60,000 nt of DNA from Hydractinia symbiolongicarpus (lineage: Eukaryota > Cnidaria > Hydrozoa > Anthoathecata > Hydractiniidae), in assembly GCF_029227915.1 (NCBI RefSeq), contig NC_079886.1:7876001-7936000 (forward strand), written 5' to 3'. Position numbers and translations under genes: made by a program. This document shows positions 1-13,467 of this stretch, one piece after another. Below the pieces are notes generated by a model that was given only the letters and a program-made list of their open reading frames with translations, made no database searches and had not been told where the DNA came from. The first letter of the stretch is position 1, and each line of letters opens with the position of its first letter.

Positions 1-1214
1 CCAACGGCGTTTATTAATGTCAAATTGTGTTTTCCTTCTTTTCGTAAAAGCTTGTTTAACTTTGGGCTTATCCATTGGTAGAACTTTCTTCCTTTCACAT
101 GTATTGCACCACGCCCAATAAACTTGATGTCATCATTTTCACCATGCTTTGTAACATTCTTCGCTATATCTGCTGGCAAATGTTCTTCCATATTGGTCAG
201 AAAGTGTGTGTCAAGAAATACCTAGATGTTTAATTTAAAAGAGAAAAAGAGAGGTGATTACATGTAGAAGATATATTTGAATTTTTGAAGTCATATAAGT
301 AACATAATGTTCACATCCTTTAAAAAACGAAGGAATAGCTAAACAAAAACCAAAGCTTGAGGTAAGTAAGTATAAAAAAGAGAACGTACAAAGTAATGTA
401 AAATCCACATGAAAAGAGTAATTAATTAGACAAAAGTTTGAATTTTATTGTAACACTAGCGTAACCGAGCAGGGAATATGTAAATTTGACCTTACCAAGA
501 AGTCAACAAGCAACACGGAAGCAATAGCTAAGGTTACAGAAAAGGAAAATTCGAGCAACACTAAGTCTCGGCCAACATTTTGTGTTGCTTATAAAAACTT
601 TTTTAATTGCTCTATCGAAAAATATAATGCTGCGTTGAGGGAATTAGTTTTTGCAGTACTATCTTTGACGAACTTAATTGCTCTACGCCAGCCTTACTTT
701 TCATCAATGACTGACAAAAAGGCTGAGTTGTCAATGGAATTAGAAAAGCCCCTCTGTTTCTTTGTTTCATGGCAAATCACTCTTCTTACAAAATATAGAC
801 TTCAAGTACTTACAATGGAGAGGAATGCAGCCAATTCTTCTTTTGTATCAATGTTAGCTATTGCAATGTCCATAATTAGAAATTTGTACATGACAATGTT
901 TCTTTTAAAAAGTGACGTTATGGATAGAAACTTGTCTTTAGTAAGCCACGTGTGAACTTCTGTACGGTTATATTTTCTTGAGTGGAAATATTTTTCATTT
1001 ACATTCTCCATAATGCAGCAATATAAACCCATGTTATTGTACTGTTTACAGCCGTTCATTGTCACTGCATGATTAAAACAAAACTGAGATGGGTCTTTAA
1101 AGCAAAACCCAAATGGAAATTTATGGCCCAAATTATAGTCACGTGGTGTCTTGTAGTTAAGACCGCAGTGCCATGATTGAAGATTCAATGAGTAGGTTCC
1201 ATCAACCTTTTCAT
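1..1214 (-). CDS. Partial unrecognised gene, two exons; weak GH19/lysozyme-fold resemblance
   Basis: Two minus-strand exons fit together: 1214-814 (acceptor tttttag, donor gtaagt) and 221-1 (acceptor ctag, running off the window). Both sides of the 591-bp intron are phase 0. The first exon has several Cys residues and N-glycosylation-type sites (a possible extracellular protein). The join gives a segment reading KEELAAFLSI then VFLDTHFLTN, followed by FIGRGAIHVKGRKFY. In glycoside hydrolase family 19 and related lysozyme-fold enzymes, an 'AAFLAxxxHET' helix carries the catalytic Glu and a 'GRGxIQxTGxxNY' motif follows, so the order is reminiscent. The Glu of HET is not visible here. The exon structure is seen in the sequence; the family is an inference and may be wrong. 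The 5' end lies upstream of 1214 and was not found. Confidence 0.45.
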
Positions 1215-1309
1215 CTAAAAATGAAAACAAAAACAAAGTTTTTAAAAAAAATTTTTACAGCGTATTACACGAAACATATTTTATTTTATCTATATTATAA
1301 TACCTGTTT

Positions 1310-1420
1310 ACGTCTGTCTGTCCCGCAAAATTGTAACCACAGAAGCGATACACATGAAATGCGGTAAAAAAGGACGGGCAAAACCATGGATTTGTCCACG
1401 ACCACTGACTAGTCTTTAAT
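1310..1420. repeat. Dispersed repeat, 'GACGGGC / TCCACG / GACTAGT' family, copy 1
   Basis: This stretch has the order ctgtctgtcccgc, a spacer with aatgcgg, gacgggca, tggatttgtccacg, then gactagtc. The same order recurs at 11905-12000, 14385-14460, 14580-14690, 17003-17040 and, inverted, at 59535-59642. The core tggatt...tccacg is a short imperfect palindrome. It is probably a short non-autonomous mobile element. Confidence 0.45.
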
Positions 1421-4400
1421 AGTTTAATGACAAGCTCAAACCTTCTTCATTTTATGCTTAATATCCGGTTTTAGGGTTATCAGACCTTAGAGCGGAAAGC
1501 CATATAAATCATGCCTTGAAGTTTGCCTGTTCGCCTTAAGTCACTATTGTTCTGTGTACCTCTTACTTGTAGTTCGTGTCATTGTCAAACATTTATTGCT
1601 CAACTTTTATCAGAGTGTAAACGACAAGAATGTTGGTTTGCTGCAAAGAAAAGTCAACGAGAGTCAATCATTTTCTATGCTTCGTATCAAGGTTGTATGT
1701 AATCAGCATTATGCAATCAGCTATATAAAGGCTAGACTAGAATCAGAAAAAATTGTAAAAAGGAAAAACTAGATCTTAAAACAATCTTTTATATTATAAA
1801 AAAATTACAGTTGTGTAAAAACGTGAATATATATTTTTTCGTTTTGCTTTTCCTTTATTGGAATTTCGAATCGTATCCGAGTTTCTGTTTAAACCCTCCA
1901 ATTTCCTCTTCTTCTCCTTTTCATGTCACGGAAATTGCAAAAACCAACATGCGTATGCAACGTGGACTAAATGCAAACTTGTGTCCAGGTTTTTTAATAG
2001 GCACCGAGAACTAGCCCTTGTTCAACGGGGGTGGCTTGTGAAATATATGGGTGGCATTCCGTCTTCATTATATTTTAAGCGTGTAAATTAACGTGGGATA
2101 AACTTTTGCAATATTAATTTTTGTAATTTAATCGTCCAGAAAAAGAAGAGTTTTACGGAATCTATTTTTGCAAATTTGACTCTTAGCAAGGAAATTGTAG
2201 GATTTAATTTTGCGAACGTTTATAACTGTAATTTTTTGCGTCAAAGGGTAACATTTGTTTTTTTAACTGTATTTTAATAAATCTAAATCTCACAAATCAT
2301 CTGGAATTTCTAAAATTGCATTAATGGAAGGTTCTCCGTTTTTTACGCCCCTGGAATATTACATGAGCGCCCAAACTAATTCTCCATAGCCAATACACCG
2401 CAGTGGAGGCCAGAAGAACGTCGAGTGACGGAAAAAACTCTATTCAGCGTGTTTAATAAAGTACCAGTTTAATTCGTCAGCGCAATCAATTATTCAATTC
2501 AACAAGTCATGTAATTTTTCACAACCAGTTTTGGCTACCACACTGTCAAGTGGAAGAAGTTTTTCAAAGACAAAAAAAATTTGAGATAAATTTCTGTTTA
2601 TTCTTAACCAATATTCTTTTTTCGGGGGTCTATTGAGTCTTTTAACGTCGTGACATTGTAAACTTTGTAACGCTGACAGTATCGCGTTGGCTTGTTTTAG
2701 CCTGTATCTCATGCGCTAAATGAAACATTTTGCAAGTTCAAGATAACACCATGGGATAGTCCCTATTTATTTGAAAAGGCGGAACAACATTGTAAAGTTC
2801 TGTACACAACAGGTTACTGGCGAACTCAAAAGGTGTAAGGAACAAAGTTACACGCAAATAAGAATTCGAAATCCTTTAGGGCTTTTTATTTCAATTTCAA
2901 ATTTCATTATTTTGAAAATTAACTTAGCATGTATCAGCACGGAAAACAATAACCCGTACCGTATAAGAGCAACATCTTATTTTCCAGACAAACAATGTTT
3001 TACTGTCTTCAAGAAATGTTATTACTACCTAAGTGCATAAATACCCACATACAGGAGCAACAGTGGTGTTTGACTTACTTGTTAAACTCAATATAACCAC
3101 CAATGCAACAGCGCATATCTTTAACATGTTTTCGCACATCAATCTTGCTTGTTTTAAAATAGCACGGCGAAGATATAAACTAGAATTTATTGAATCAGTT
3201 TCTTATTTCCTAGATATGTCAAACTGGTTAAATAAAGCTCTGTGATTGATTTTATTTTTCACTGGTCTGTCTCGTATTTTTTTACAGCATGTTGCCTTTT
3301 TTAAATTTCCAATGCACGCATCAGATCATGTGACTATGCTTAATGTTTTGTTGAAGGATCCCCGCTGCTGGCAGCTGCATGCTGAGACCTTCATTGCTAT
3401 ATATCTTTGCATACTATTTTTAAGATTAGTTGGAAATTTTATTTTATTTTTCTTGCTGTGTAGTTTGATACCATCTTGAACATTTATTATTAATTACCAT
3501 TTCCACAACACACATGCCAATTTTTATTGAGTAAATAAAGATAGCGAAGTGATATGAATTAAGATTGGAATCACGCACAGGAAGGCTTCAAGACTGAACG
3601 CAAAAGATACATCAAAAGAAAGGTTTAAATAACAAACAAGAAAGCACTCTGGGTGCATCTTAAGTTGAAGTTTGCTTTACATTATGCCCCTTCCCTTCCA
3701 AAAAAAAGAAGAAAAATCAATCAATCAAAATTACAAAAGATGAGGTTTGCGAAGGTTAAGTTGCGAACTCCGAACACACGATCGAAATAGACAAGCTGCC
3801 GTTCTGCTTGAAGATAAAATATCTAAGATGCGCATATTATTATAAGACCAAAATAATTTTTATTTGATTTAGATCTACTTTCTTATTCCACAATTTCGGC
3901 ATTTTAAAGTAGGCTTGTAAAAGGCTTTTTTTAAAAAAAAGAAATATTTAGACCAAATAAGGGCGAAATAGGTACGATTTATATTTTTAAAATTATGTGG
4001 TTGAGCTCTTAATAAGAGCCGTTAGGTGTACCACAAATCCAGCTGAAGCGCTTCAGCAAAGGTAAAAATTATGTCGTACATCAGGTCAAGCGCACTATAT
4101 AGTGTTTTAAGCCAAATTTCCACAAGGCATTCTATTGTTCTTTCAGTCCAAAATTCCTAAAAGCGGTCCGCTCAGCGCGATTTCTCGAAGACCACGTGAT
4201 ATGAACAACTTTTGCGAGAGCCATCAAAACAATAATTTTCAATTTAAGATGGCTGGCAAACACACAAATATGACATGGAGCAACAATCTCAGTGAATTTG
4301 TTTTGCTTTCTTTTTCTTCATTGAAGAACAACAATTGTTTGAGAAGTTTTATTTTGTCGTTTAAAAGTTTACGCGCTCTTTTGCTGCTTTTGACAAGTGC

Positions 4401-7400
4401 AAATCAAAAAATAACAATCGAAGTGGATTGTTTTAAAACAATAGCCGCTTTAGACCGCCTAGTGGAAAATCGTTTGTAAGTGTGATATATCTTCAAAATA
4501 ATAACTTTTCCGCAACCTTAGCCGAAATAAAAAACACAGTTTACAACGCATTGCTATCATGTCTCACCAAAAACAGTCAGTTCATTTTTTATTTTATTTT
4601 CTGGAATAAGTTACAATGAAAGTTTAAAAACTAATTGTGAGACCGGGCCGGTCACTTAGTACAGCTAAACTGTACCACACATCCGTATAGGCATAATACC
4701 TTTTTTTAAAAAAACTTTTTTGTAACTTTGGTTTAAATAAAAACACAGGATACGTTCCTCCATTCAGCTAAAACAATAAGTTAGCAATTTTATTTCGTGG
4801 AATAAGTTTGCTGTTGTTACGTAACTGCATTTAGCATGAGAATTATTAATTAAGAATTTTGTTGCAGCCAAACAGTATTTGACTACTTTCCCTTTTTAGC
4901 TAGACAGCCCCCACCCTAGGTGCAAGTGAGTAAAAATCAGAATACTGTAAGATAAAAGGCTCTAAACAAAAATCAAATAGAAATAACTAAGGCTAGCTAG
5001 TTAGCTGGCACCAAGATGCTTTCTCAAAATCTAGTTTAAGCTGAAATCTTAAAAATGATTTGTTTCGGATTTATATGTGACTAGAAAACGTGACAATATA
5101 TTTATCAAACCTGTAAAAACATATAAAATGAAAGATGTTACAGAACAAGAAGGTCAAAAAAGAGCTGCAAACCTTTTTTTAAGATGACCACGACACGACA
5201 CGACATAACATCGCCGACCAGGCATCGCTAGAACTTCATGTTATACTCATCAAAGAAACGGATAACAGGGCTCACCTTAATTGAAAATGACTTGCTGTTG
5301 CTCCGGGTACCATTTTGTGTTACGGAAAGATAGAAAACGGATATAATTAATATAGTGATTTTAAAAAGTATCGTTGTTTGGAATAAAACACAGGCTTTAA
5401 AGCTCGCACAATATGCTGAGATTGCTAATGCCCATTTACCCATACTTTTTGAATTGCTATGTGGTTTGTAATACTCTCAAAGATCTACCTAGCCAGATTC
5501 TCAGAGTTAAAAGCATTAAAGAAATTATCTGGATTGTAGCTACCAAGCTAGGTATTTGCACTTTAACCAAAATATAAAATTAGAAGTAAAGGTAGCTAAA
5601 ATTTACGAGTAATGTAATATGTTAGCTAGGGTTATGATATAGTTAGATAGATAAAACCATGTGGCTAAAACATCAAAACAAATACATATATAATTTGTAG
5701 ATAGGTGAAAACAGTGACATAAAGTCCAACTAAACTTTAAAAAATATAAAAATATAAATAACAAACTAAAAAAAACATTAAGAGCCTGAAAAGGTACATA
5801 AAGAGGTTGTGGCTATTCTAGCTACTTTTGAAGTCCCATCGCTCTTCCTTAGGAAGGCTGAACGGAGGTTAATAACTGTGAGTAACGTACCATAACAGCT
5901 CTGTTTTTAAAGAAGGACGGGGTTATAATAAACCCTCAGCTATTTGCAACTATCATTTTGGCTTACAGACGGACAGACGTACTGCAAGTATTTTAGCATA
6001 GACTAGCCGGAGGACAGGTTAGTGTGTGACTTAACAGCAGGTACGCCGTGTCACGCATGAATTCTTTTAAATGTTGTATTTTTCTGTCTGGTAGAATTAC
6101 ATTCAAACGGGGTTTCTAACTATTTTTAGCTACATCTGGACACAGTGTAACGTTTTTCACAATAGAGTTCATGAAATAAAGACATATTATTTAGCATAAT
6201 TTTGATTCTGCCATCCATACGTTCCTACCATTGTAAGACATTTCAAGACCATTGCCTTTAGCTACAACTTTGTCGAATCATAATCGTAAGGCAGCATTTT
6301 TTTACCGCATCAAAATTAAATCGAAAAAATATCGGTAAAGTTTATATATTTTCTAGTTTAAAAAATTATGGATGGATTAGATCTAATAAATTAAGACCTA
6401 GGTTACATTGGCACTGATTTAGAAATTTTTTTCCCGCATATCTAAGAAATTTATTAAAATAAGTTTCACATAAGCATATATCCACACACAGATTTTACGA
6501 ATGCTAAGCATAATTCAGGCTGAATTTAATTTATCCCAAACTTATAAGAAAGGATCAGCTCTGGGTACACGAATGACTCTTTGAAAAATATTACCACTTA
6601 TCTGTTTAGCCATTGTTATTGAATAATATAATTACTATCATGTCATGAAGAAGTGAGTTTATTCTGTTTATGATCCAATTCATCTTTGGCTATTTCTCCC
6701 CAACTAATAAAAAGCCAAAATGATTACGATTATCGCTCATCGATGACAGCTGTAGCTGTCGAAGCTTAGCGCCTAGAATACACTAAATGATGTTAAATAT
6801 ATTATTCAACAAATTATTCTTGTTGATGCTGTTAATATTCTAATTCATAAAATTTTCGCGCAGAGCAGAGGTTGCGTGAAAAGGGGATCTGCACGAAATA
6901 TTTATTTTCGGGACGTGCGCGAAAATTCGAATGCGCGAGATTGGAAAAAAATAATTTTGAGAGTTAAAGTTTTTTAATATAAATTAAGGAGCACCAATAA
7001 TCACAAAAATTTGAAAAAGTTGAAGATTGATGAAGCTTAAGGTCCAATCATCCATATAAAACGATCCGTTTATAAAAAACAAATGTTAAAACTCTTTAAA
7101 TTCTAAAGAACGCAATGGACAGGCTACTCAATGCCTTTTTAGCTGCTATAAATGAAACAATTGAATGAAGTTTAAAAGATGGAAATTTATTATTATTGCT
7201 TTATCCTACTTTATATGCTATATATGAAAAAATTAGGCTATTACGCATTGCCTAAGTAGCTTGAAGTATTTTTCTTTTCATTGTGACCTGATTTCCCCAA
7301 TAGATTTGGTTAGAAACTAAAAACAGTTTAGGAACATGCTGAGTCCCAACCAAATTTGCGAAAAGTTAGTTTTTGGATTCATTGTTTTTTTTCTAAAAGT

Positions 7401-9235
7401 GTATACAAATCAACGTTAGCGCATTTTGTTACTGAATTCTCACTAGTTTTGTCAAAAACGATATTTCTGTCCAATTTTTTGCTGTCAGAGTAGCCTCTTA
7501 CTTACAATGATGAGACTGATGTTTGTATACATGTAGGTGGTATTCATAAAAGCAAACTTATTTTGATTATCACAAGTTTCTTTAAAAATGATTTCTTTGT
7601 TTTGTCTTAATGTTTTTACTATTTTTACCCACTGGCTGTCAATGGATTCTGATCATGTGTGCTTATACTGCAAAAATAAAAAACAATTTAATAAGACTTC
7701 CAATTTCAGATTTTCTAATTAAATGCTGTTTTATATCAATTTCTAAGTCTTGGTTAAGGTATGATAAGGTTATTCTTGAAAGCCAGTATTAATTGTTGCG
7801 TTTCTTAGAAAAAAGACATGATGTTACGCTATGAGTATTTTTTAAAATCATTTCGGATACCAAATTAATGGTTCCTATTGATCATACAGTTTCCAGCTGT
7901 GTTGACAAAAGTACCTTCCTTCTCTCTCTCTCTCTTTTTCTCTTACACAAGCTCTGTAATACACTGCTTTTATTCCGTAATAAATAATTACAAGTTCTCA
8001 ATTTTCATTGGTGTAAAAGCTCTGTCGCATAATTGTCCCATAAAAAAGAGAAGACGCTTGCTAGCAATTTTAATTATTTGCTATAGAAGGAACCATTGGA
8101 TTGAATTTAAAAAGTTTTTGGTTATGTCGGCCTGTGGCAATCAAAGAAGCAGTTGTCCCATCCCAATAATTTTAAAAAATGTAGAAACGTTACCCCTTTT
8201 CTTCAATTACCACAACCAATTATAAAATTCTATAATACATCGTAGTTGATCAAAAAGTCCATTTATCAAAATTTTGTACCCCTCGAGTAGAATATTATGT
8301 AAAATATTTTTGTCAGAAACAGCCGCCTAACGCATATTTGATTTTTGTTTCTCATAATTTGTAGTGCCGTTTTTAATCACCGATATGAAATGGAATGAAT
8401 TAATAATCTTAAGTTAATCTGAAAAAGTGAAATCTGTTTACAACAAGAATTTCGGATTTATTTAAATTTTACGCAGTATGAAAATTAAGTTTAAATTGCG
8501 CTACAGAGGAAAAGTCGCCTGGATTGTGCAGCGGAAAAATCGCAGTATTAAGTCGCAATTAAAAAGACTACTCTACTTAAGATTGTCATGTATACTACTA
8601 CATGCAGATAGTTCAAACAAAGGATCCAAAAAATAATTGACTTCTTGAGTCTTATAATATTTAACATGAATACCTAAGCCTGATGTATGTTAACTTAAAA
8701 ATTATGGTCTCGTCCAACATTTTTAATTCACATTTAATTCAACATACACCTGATATAGATCTGGAAGGCATTCTAAATCAGCAGACATTTAATTTAGTCA
8801 ACTCATTCTTTTCTTTTCTTTTGCCGTAATGTGGGGATCATTGTTTTTATCTCACTAAGCAATGATTTCCAATGCACATGTTTTCCAATATCTGGAATTT
8901 CCATTATTACGTCATTCTTACGTCATATAAATTGTTCTGAAGGTCAATGTCAATTAATGTCAAAACTGTAGTATGACGTTATCGATGACCCCTCTGTTAG
9001 CTATACCTTTTAATTATGGGGAAGGAAATAAATAATGCCTAGTTTCTTAACCCACAGAAAGCAATTTGTAACTCTACAACAGAAGAAGTTTAATACATTT
9101 TTATCCTGAACAAGTAACAGAAACTACCTTGCTAGTTTTATTCATGCAAAGGGATGCACAAAGATAAGAAAACCGGTGTAGAAAGTTCAGAAATTACGAA
9201 AAGGACAGAAGTAACAGGAAAAATGTTACATAAGG
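1421..9235. other. Gene-poor AT-rich stretch
   Basis: No exon chain, RNA gene or recognisable protein is visible on either strand. The open frames here (for example 4135-4479 and 7878-8225) are under 120 codons, low in complexity and lack recognisable motifs. Around 4.98-5.02 and 5.5-5.8 kb there are runs of tagctag/agctagct type sequence. Near 6.86 and 6.92 kb short inverted pieces (ttttcgcgc and gcgcgaaaa) suggest another decayed repeat. Confidence 0.4.
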
Positions 9236-9253
9236 GCCTTAAGTTTCCATACA

Positions 9254-9260
9254 TATAAAT
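9254..9260 (+). promoter_or_regulatory. TATA box of vWA gene A
   Basis: TATAAAT lies 76 bases before the ATG at 9336. Its paralogue at 24.9 kb has a TATA box at almost the same distance. This is consistent with a short 5' UTR and a focused promoter. Confidence 0.5.
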
Positions 9261-9335
9261 ACATGATGCCCTCTTAAAAGCTTCAAAACAAAATAAACTC
9301 TCAAATAATACACTGCAAGGACATTTGAAGAAACC

Positions 9336-12087
9336 ATGAAGATTTTATTTGCATTTGCAGCAACGTTATATTTACAAGTTATCACGGCAGGTAAGTTTCG
9401 CAGTTTACTGTGACCCCCAACACTGTAGAGACCCAAACTAGCAACATTTCAAGATTATCAGGACATTTGTATTTAGATATTTGTCGTTATTCTGAAGTTA
9501 CTCTTGTACTTGATGCATCTGGCAGTATATTACCAGAACAATGGAGTCAAGTTAAAAAGTTTGCTCAAGGATTGGTAGACAGAATCACTGTTAGTCAAGA
9601 AGGTAATCATATTGGGGTAGTAACCTTTGCAGGTACGGCAAAAAAAGAAATTTATTGCGACGAACATACATCCGAAGTATCTCTGAATTCGGCAATATCG
9701 TCTCTTCAACAGTTTGGTCAATTTACTAACATTCAAGATGGGTTGAAAAAAGGTAAAGACGTTCTGACCAATCGCGGTTGTGGAGTGAGAACACCCCCTC
9801 CATCAAGTAGAGTGATCATTTTGATGACAGACGGTGAAGCAAATCGTGGTGACGGACCGCAACAATTGATAGAAACAGCCAAGGCCATTCAAAATGAAGG
9901 TATCGAAATATACGCCGTTTGTGTCGAGGGAGCAAATTTTACTCAACTAATTGAAATTACTGGTAGAGCAGATACAGTTATTAAGGCAGGCGATTTTAAT
10001 GGGCTTCTCTCAAGTAATTTGATCAAAAAATTAACTGCTTCGGTTTGCACCAATCCTGCTACTGAATCTTACACGGCAACAACGACGCCTTACACGATAA
10101 ATACAGATTCCACCACAACAACAACAACAGAATTAACTTCAACTCCTTCAGAAACAACAACGCCATTAGAATCAGCCCCAACAACAGCACCACTAGTGTC
10201 GGACAGTATAACGACAACTCAATCAAAAATAACGCCATCTGACACCACGGCATCTGTTTCACCTATAGCAACAACAGATAGAACTATCACGACAGATGGA
10301 AAAACAACAACAACAACACGGAAACCAACCAGTAAGAGTTTGATAACTTTATGTTATAAAATTCGTTATCCATTCATATTCTATAAAAAAATTCAGATGC
10401 AGTTATCCCCTAACTTCCTTTCATTATTTTTTCCTTCCAGATTTGTGTTCATGTGATATTGAGAAAGAAATGTATCCATGCATCAAATGGACAAAATATG
10501 AAATCATTGAGAAATTCAATGGTATGAATTACTGATTACTGTTATGCTCGATTTATTAAAAACGCTACAAAACAGGTTGTTGATTCTTGACTTTTATACG
10601 AAAGTCGAGCTAATGGCGGTAAAAACGCTTATAAGTACTGAGAGCAAAACAGCATATAATATCATCTTTATTATCAAATTGCGAATCCAGATATAACTAA
10701 AAATATTTCCTATGTGTTATATCAGTAATTTTGAAGAAGATAGCAGCAAAAAATATCAAATTCATTTAAAAAACAGCAATTACTAATAAACAGGTTGTCT
10801 ATATAGTTGTAAAGTGCGTTTTGTACTTGACCTTTGGAGTGACCTGCTTATTATACCTGACTGATACAAAAAACCGGTTAGTATGAAATAAACCGATGAT
10901 TTAATTGGTTTACGGCTTATTAAAACAGGACTTTGTATGAAGCCATACTAACCGGTTTTGGAAGCCATTATTAAAATGGTAACATAAAAACGTAAACAAA
11001 TAAAAAACATTTTCATAGCACACAAAAAATATAAGTGGTTCACTTAAAGCCACCTTTTCGTTTCAATTCACACATGAACAATGATTCGAATTTGTTTTGT
11101 GTACTTACAAAAGTTTAAAATCGAACGATCCTAAATTCGAAAAGTATCAAAATCGAACATCCCTTTTTTTATTCCTTCGTGCATTAGAAATAGCAACTTA
11201 AATATAGCTTTGTTTGGAAACAAAGGAAAATTTTTTGCAAACCAGATACAGGTCAAGGGCACAGAGCTCGCAAGATCGTTCTGTACTTTTGACCTTGGAC
11301 TTTGTCTTTTACAGTACAACATCAAAACCGGTCAGTATCCGTTATTACCAACTGTTAATGAGAATGTGCGAGGATGTAGAGTAACATCAATGACAAAGAT
11401 CCTATTTGAATCGTTTCGTTAAAAAAATGTTGCAAATTTTAAATGTTTTGTTGTCTTTTGTAGGAACTTGCTATACGGATAAACTGAAGAGTGCAATTGA
11501 ATACATTAAGAAAAGGAGAATGGATTTGATGGAAAAAATCGCGGTATTTAATAACTGCACAGTTGATTTGAAAGGCAAGCTCACTGATGTTTCTTATTAT
11601 CCTTACACGGACGTTTTCACAAACTATGATCAATGTACCGTCAATATCAAGTGCAAATTGGAACAATGGAAGAAACAACTGGGTACGAAGTTGTTATTAT
11701 TAGAGAAGGAATTAAAATTAGAAGAAGAAGGCTGGGGTGGACAAATAGCTGGTAAGTAAATTTCCTTTACCATAACCTGTTCGGAAATTCTTCTAATTGT
11801 TTTATGCTGGTAACATACTAATCTGCTTTTTTACAAACCATTAGCAACTTGTTTTCCTTAATAAGGTAAAATGGCAATAAGGAATAATAAAGCCTTTTAT
11901 GTATAATAATAATGGTACCGCAGTAGCGAGACACACAAAATGCGGTATATAAAGGAAGGGTGAACCTGTCGATTTATCCACGGGCCATCGACTAATTACT
12001 ATAATAATACCGTTATTAATTTTTATATTTACTATTTTAGCAAACGGGTGGACGTATCTACGAGATTTGATAATGAAAAAATGGTAA
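9336..12087 (+). CDS. Secreted vWA-domain protein A with Thr-rich linker (5 exons)
   Basis: Exons are 9336-9390, 9477-10331, 10441-10521, 11464-11751 and 12041-12087. All introns are GT-AG and all junctions are phase 1, giving 441 aa. Residues 1-18 are a signal peptide. Residues 19 to about 206 are a von Willebrand factor A domain with the metal-ion-dependent adhesion motif DASGS (31-35), a Thr in FTNIQDGL and the later MTDGEAN strand. A Thr/Ser/Pro-rich, probably O-glycosylated linker runs from about 212 to 303. Exons 3-5 encode a Cys-containing, Lys/Glu-rich helical tail ending in MKKW. AATAAA occurs at 12211. The reading frame stays open past exon 2 to 10456, but the paralogue shows that the real donor is at 10332. 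Likely role is extracellular adhesion or matrix; the ligand is unknown. Intron 3 is 942 bp, against 79 bp in paralogue B. Confidence 0.88.
10870..10959. repeat. Inverted repeat in intron 3 of vWA gene A
   Basis: AAAACCGGTTAGTATG (10870-10885) is matched perfectly in inverted orientation at 10944-10959. The inner bases also pair partly (taaacc near 10889, ggttta near 10912). It sits in the extra intron sequence absent from paralogue B, so it may mark an inserted hairpin-type element. Confidence 0.7.
11905..12000. repeat. Dispersed 'GACGGGC / TCCACGGG' family, copy 2
   Basis: This stretch contains aatgcgg, gaagggtgaacc, gatttatccacgggcc and atcgactaat in the same order as the other copies. It lies in intron 4 of vWA gene A, and intron 4 of gene B (207 bp against 289 bp) lacks it. 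This copy therefore probably inserted after the gene duplication. Confidence 0.45.
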
Positions 12088-12682
12088 AATCCAGGATCCA
12101 TTTTATTTCTTCAGTTTAAAAAAGATTCATTTTGAATGGCATTTTGGGATTCCAATTAATTAAATCGATTGTTTTTAATTGAAATTAACATCTATTGGAA
12201 GATGCTGAGCAATAAAAGAGTTTCGGCAACTCGAATATCAGATAACTATCAAAAAAATATCCTATCCCAAGTTTTTCTATTTTAGTTCTCGTTTGTTTAA
12301 ACAAATTTTTTATTGCTCCTTGAAAATTTCGAATCACCATGAGCTGCCTGGAAAAGAATACGCTGTAATATATAATAAAACTCTATATGTAATTTTATTA
12401 TCAACATAAAGAAAAAAACTACAAAAAACTATTCTAATACAGTGGAATCTCTCCAAAGCGGACATGGTCTAAAGCGGACACTTCTATATAACGAACACTT
12501 TACCTTGGAACGGATTGATTTTAGGACAAACTCTCACAAGAAAATCTCTATAAGACGGACAGTTATAAGGCGGACACTTTATAAAACGGATACATTTTTT
12601 TGAAAGAAAAAAAACCTATTATTGATGAGGAAAATCAAGAATGTTGTCATCAGTTACGAAAAAAGTGGAGGGACTCCAAATA

Positions 12683-13467
12683 CAGTTGACTCTCTCTATC
12701 TCGACTACCCTCTATCTCGAACATCTCTCTATCTCGAACCAAAGTCTCGGTCCCTTGGACATTTGTGTAGGCTCTAAGCTATTTTCCTCTCTTTATCTCG
12801 AACCTCTCTATCTCGAATACCTCTCTATCTCGAACCAAAATCTCGGTCCCGTCTGACTGTTTCTCTCTCTATCTCGAACTTTTCCGAATTTAAGAACCTA
12901 TTTACACTAAAAATCGAATTAAAATGTTCCATTTTCGAACGAAAATGTTTGACGTTCGAATTCTAAAGTCACTCACAAAACATTGTTTACAGTGTTTTGA
13001 ACCAGAAACCTTCTTGAGGTGAAGATGTCGGCTTTAAAAAGAAAACTCAATAACGTTTCTTTAATTCAAAAATGTCAAATAATTCGGGAAATAGAGAAAG
13101 GAATGTCAAACAAGGAGGCAGCAGAAAAATACGGGATCCCCAATGAAATGCAAATGCTTATCTCCAAATTCGAAAAAATGTATAATGAAGACAGAGTGGC
13201 ATCACTTAAACAAAAAGACATAACCGATTTCTTTAAATGAAGCTGTAAATTTATTTTATGTATTTATTTTAAAAGAAGTCTTGTGCATTGAATATTAACA
13301 TTTTAACATCTCTCATTGACCTCAATCAACTCCCGATACACTGAAGGTTAAAAATACGTTTTTTACGAAAAAATCCAATTTTTGTCAATTTTTCTCTATC
13401 TCGAACTTTCTCTATCTCGAACAAATTTTCTGGTCCCTTGCGAGTTCGAAATAGAGAGAGTCAACTG
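12683..13467. mobile_element. Inner pogo/Tigger-like element with mini-transposase ORF
   Basis: Ends CAGTTGACTCTCTCTAT on the left and, inverted, CAGTTGACTCTCTCTAT on the right are flanked by TA (12681-12682 and 13468-13469). Subterminal 'ctctctatctcgaac' motifs are repeated many times on both sides. Length is 785 bp. TA target sites and this end type are characteristic of pogo/Tigger relatives of Tc1/mariner. It carries an internally deleted transposase gene at 13025-13240 and sits inside the outer element 12440-13759. Confidence 0.8.
13025..13240 (+). pseudogene. Internally deleted pogo-like transposase: CENP-B type HTH joined to C-terminal tail
   Basis: The 71-aa open frame starts at ATG 13025. 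Residues 3 to about 40 (KRKLNNVSLIQKCQIIREIE and on to NKEAAEKYGIP) match the first helix-turn-helix of CENP-B/pogo family transposases, which binds transposon ends. From about residue 45 the sequence jumps to a short acidic/basic tail ending in KQKDITDFFK, which resembles the extreme C terminus of such proteins. The second HTH and the whole DDE catalytic domain are missing. The product could bind the ends but not cut DNA. It may be a simple deletion derivative. Confidence 0.65.

Noticed and set aside
802-955. Plus-strand open frame at 635-955
   Set aside because: It is antisense to the better supported minus-strand exon 814-1214.
7878-8225. 115-codon open frame as a gene
   Set aside because: No ATG-supported domain, no exon partners and a composition like random AT-rich DNA.
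10332-10456. Extension of vWA protein A past exon 2
   Set aside because: GTAAGA at the exon edge, the matching donor in gene B and a downstream exon in phase show that this is intron.
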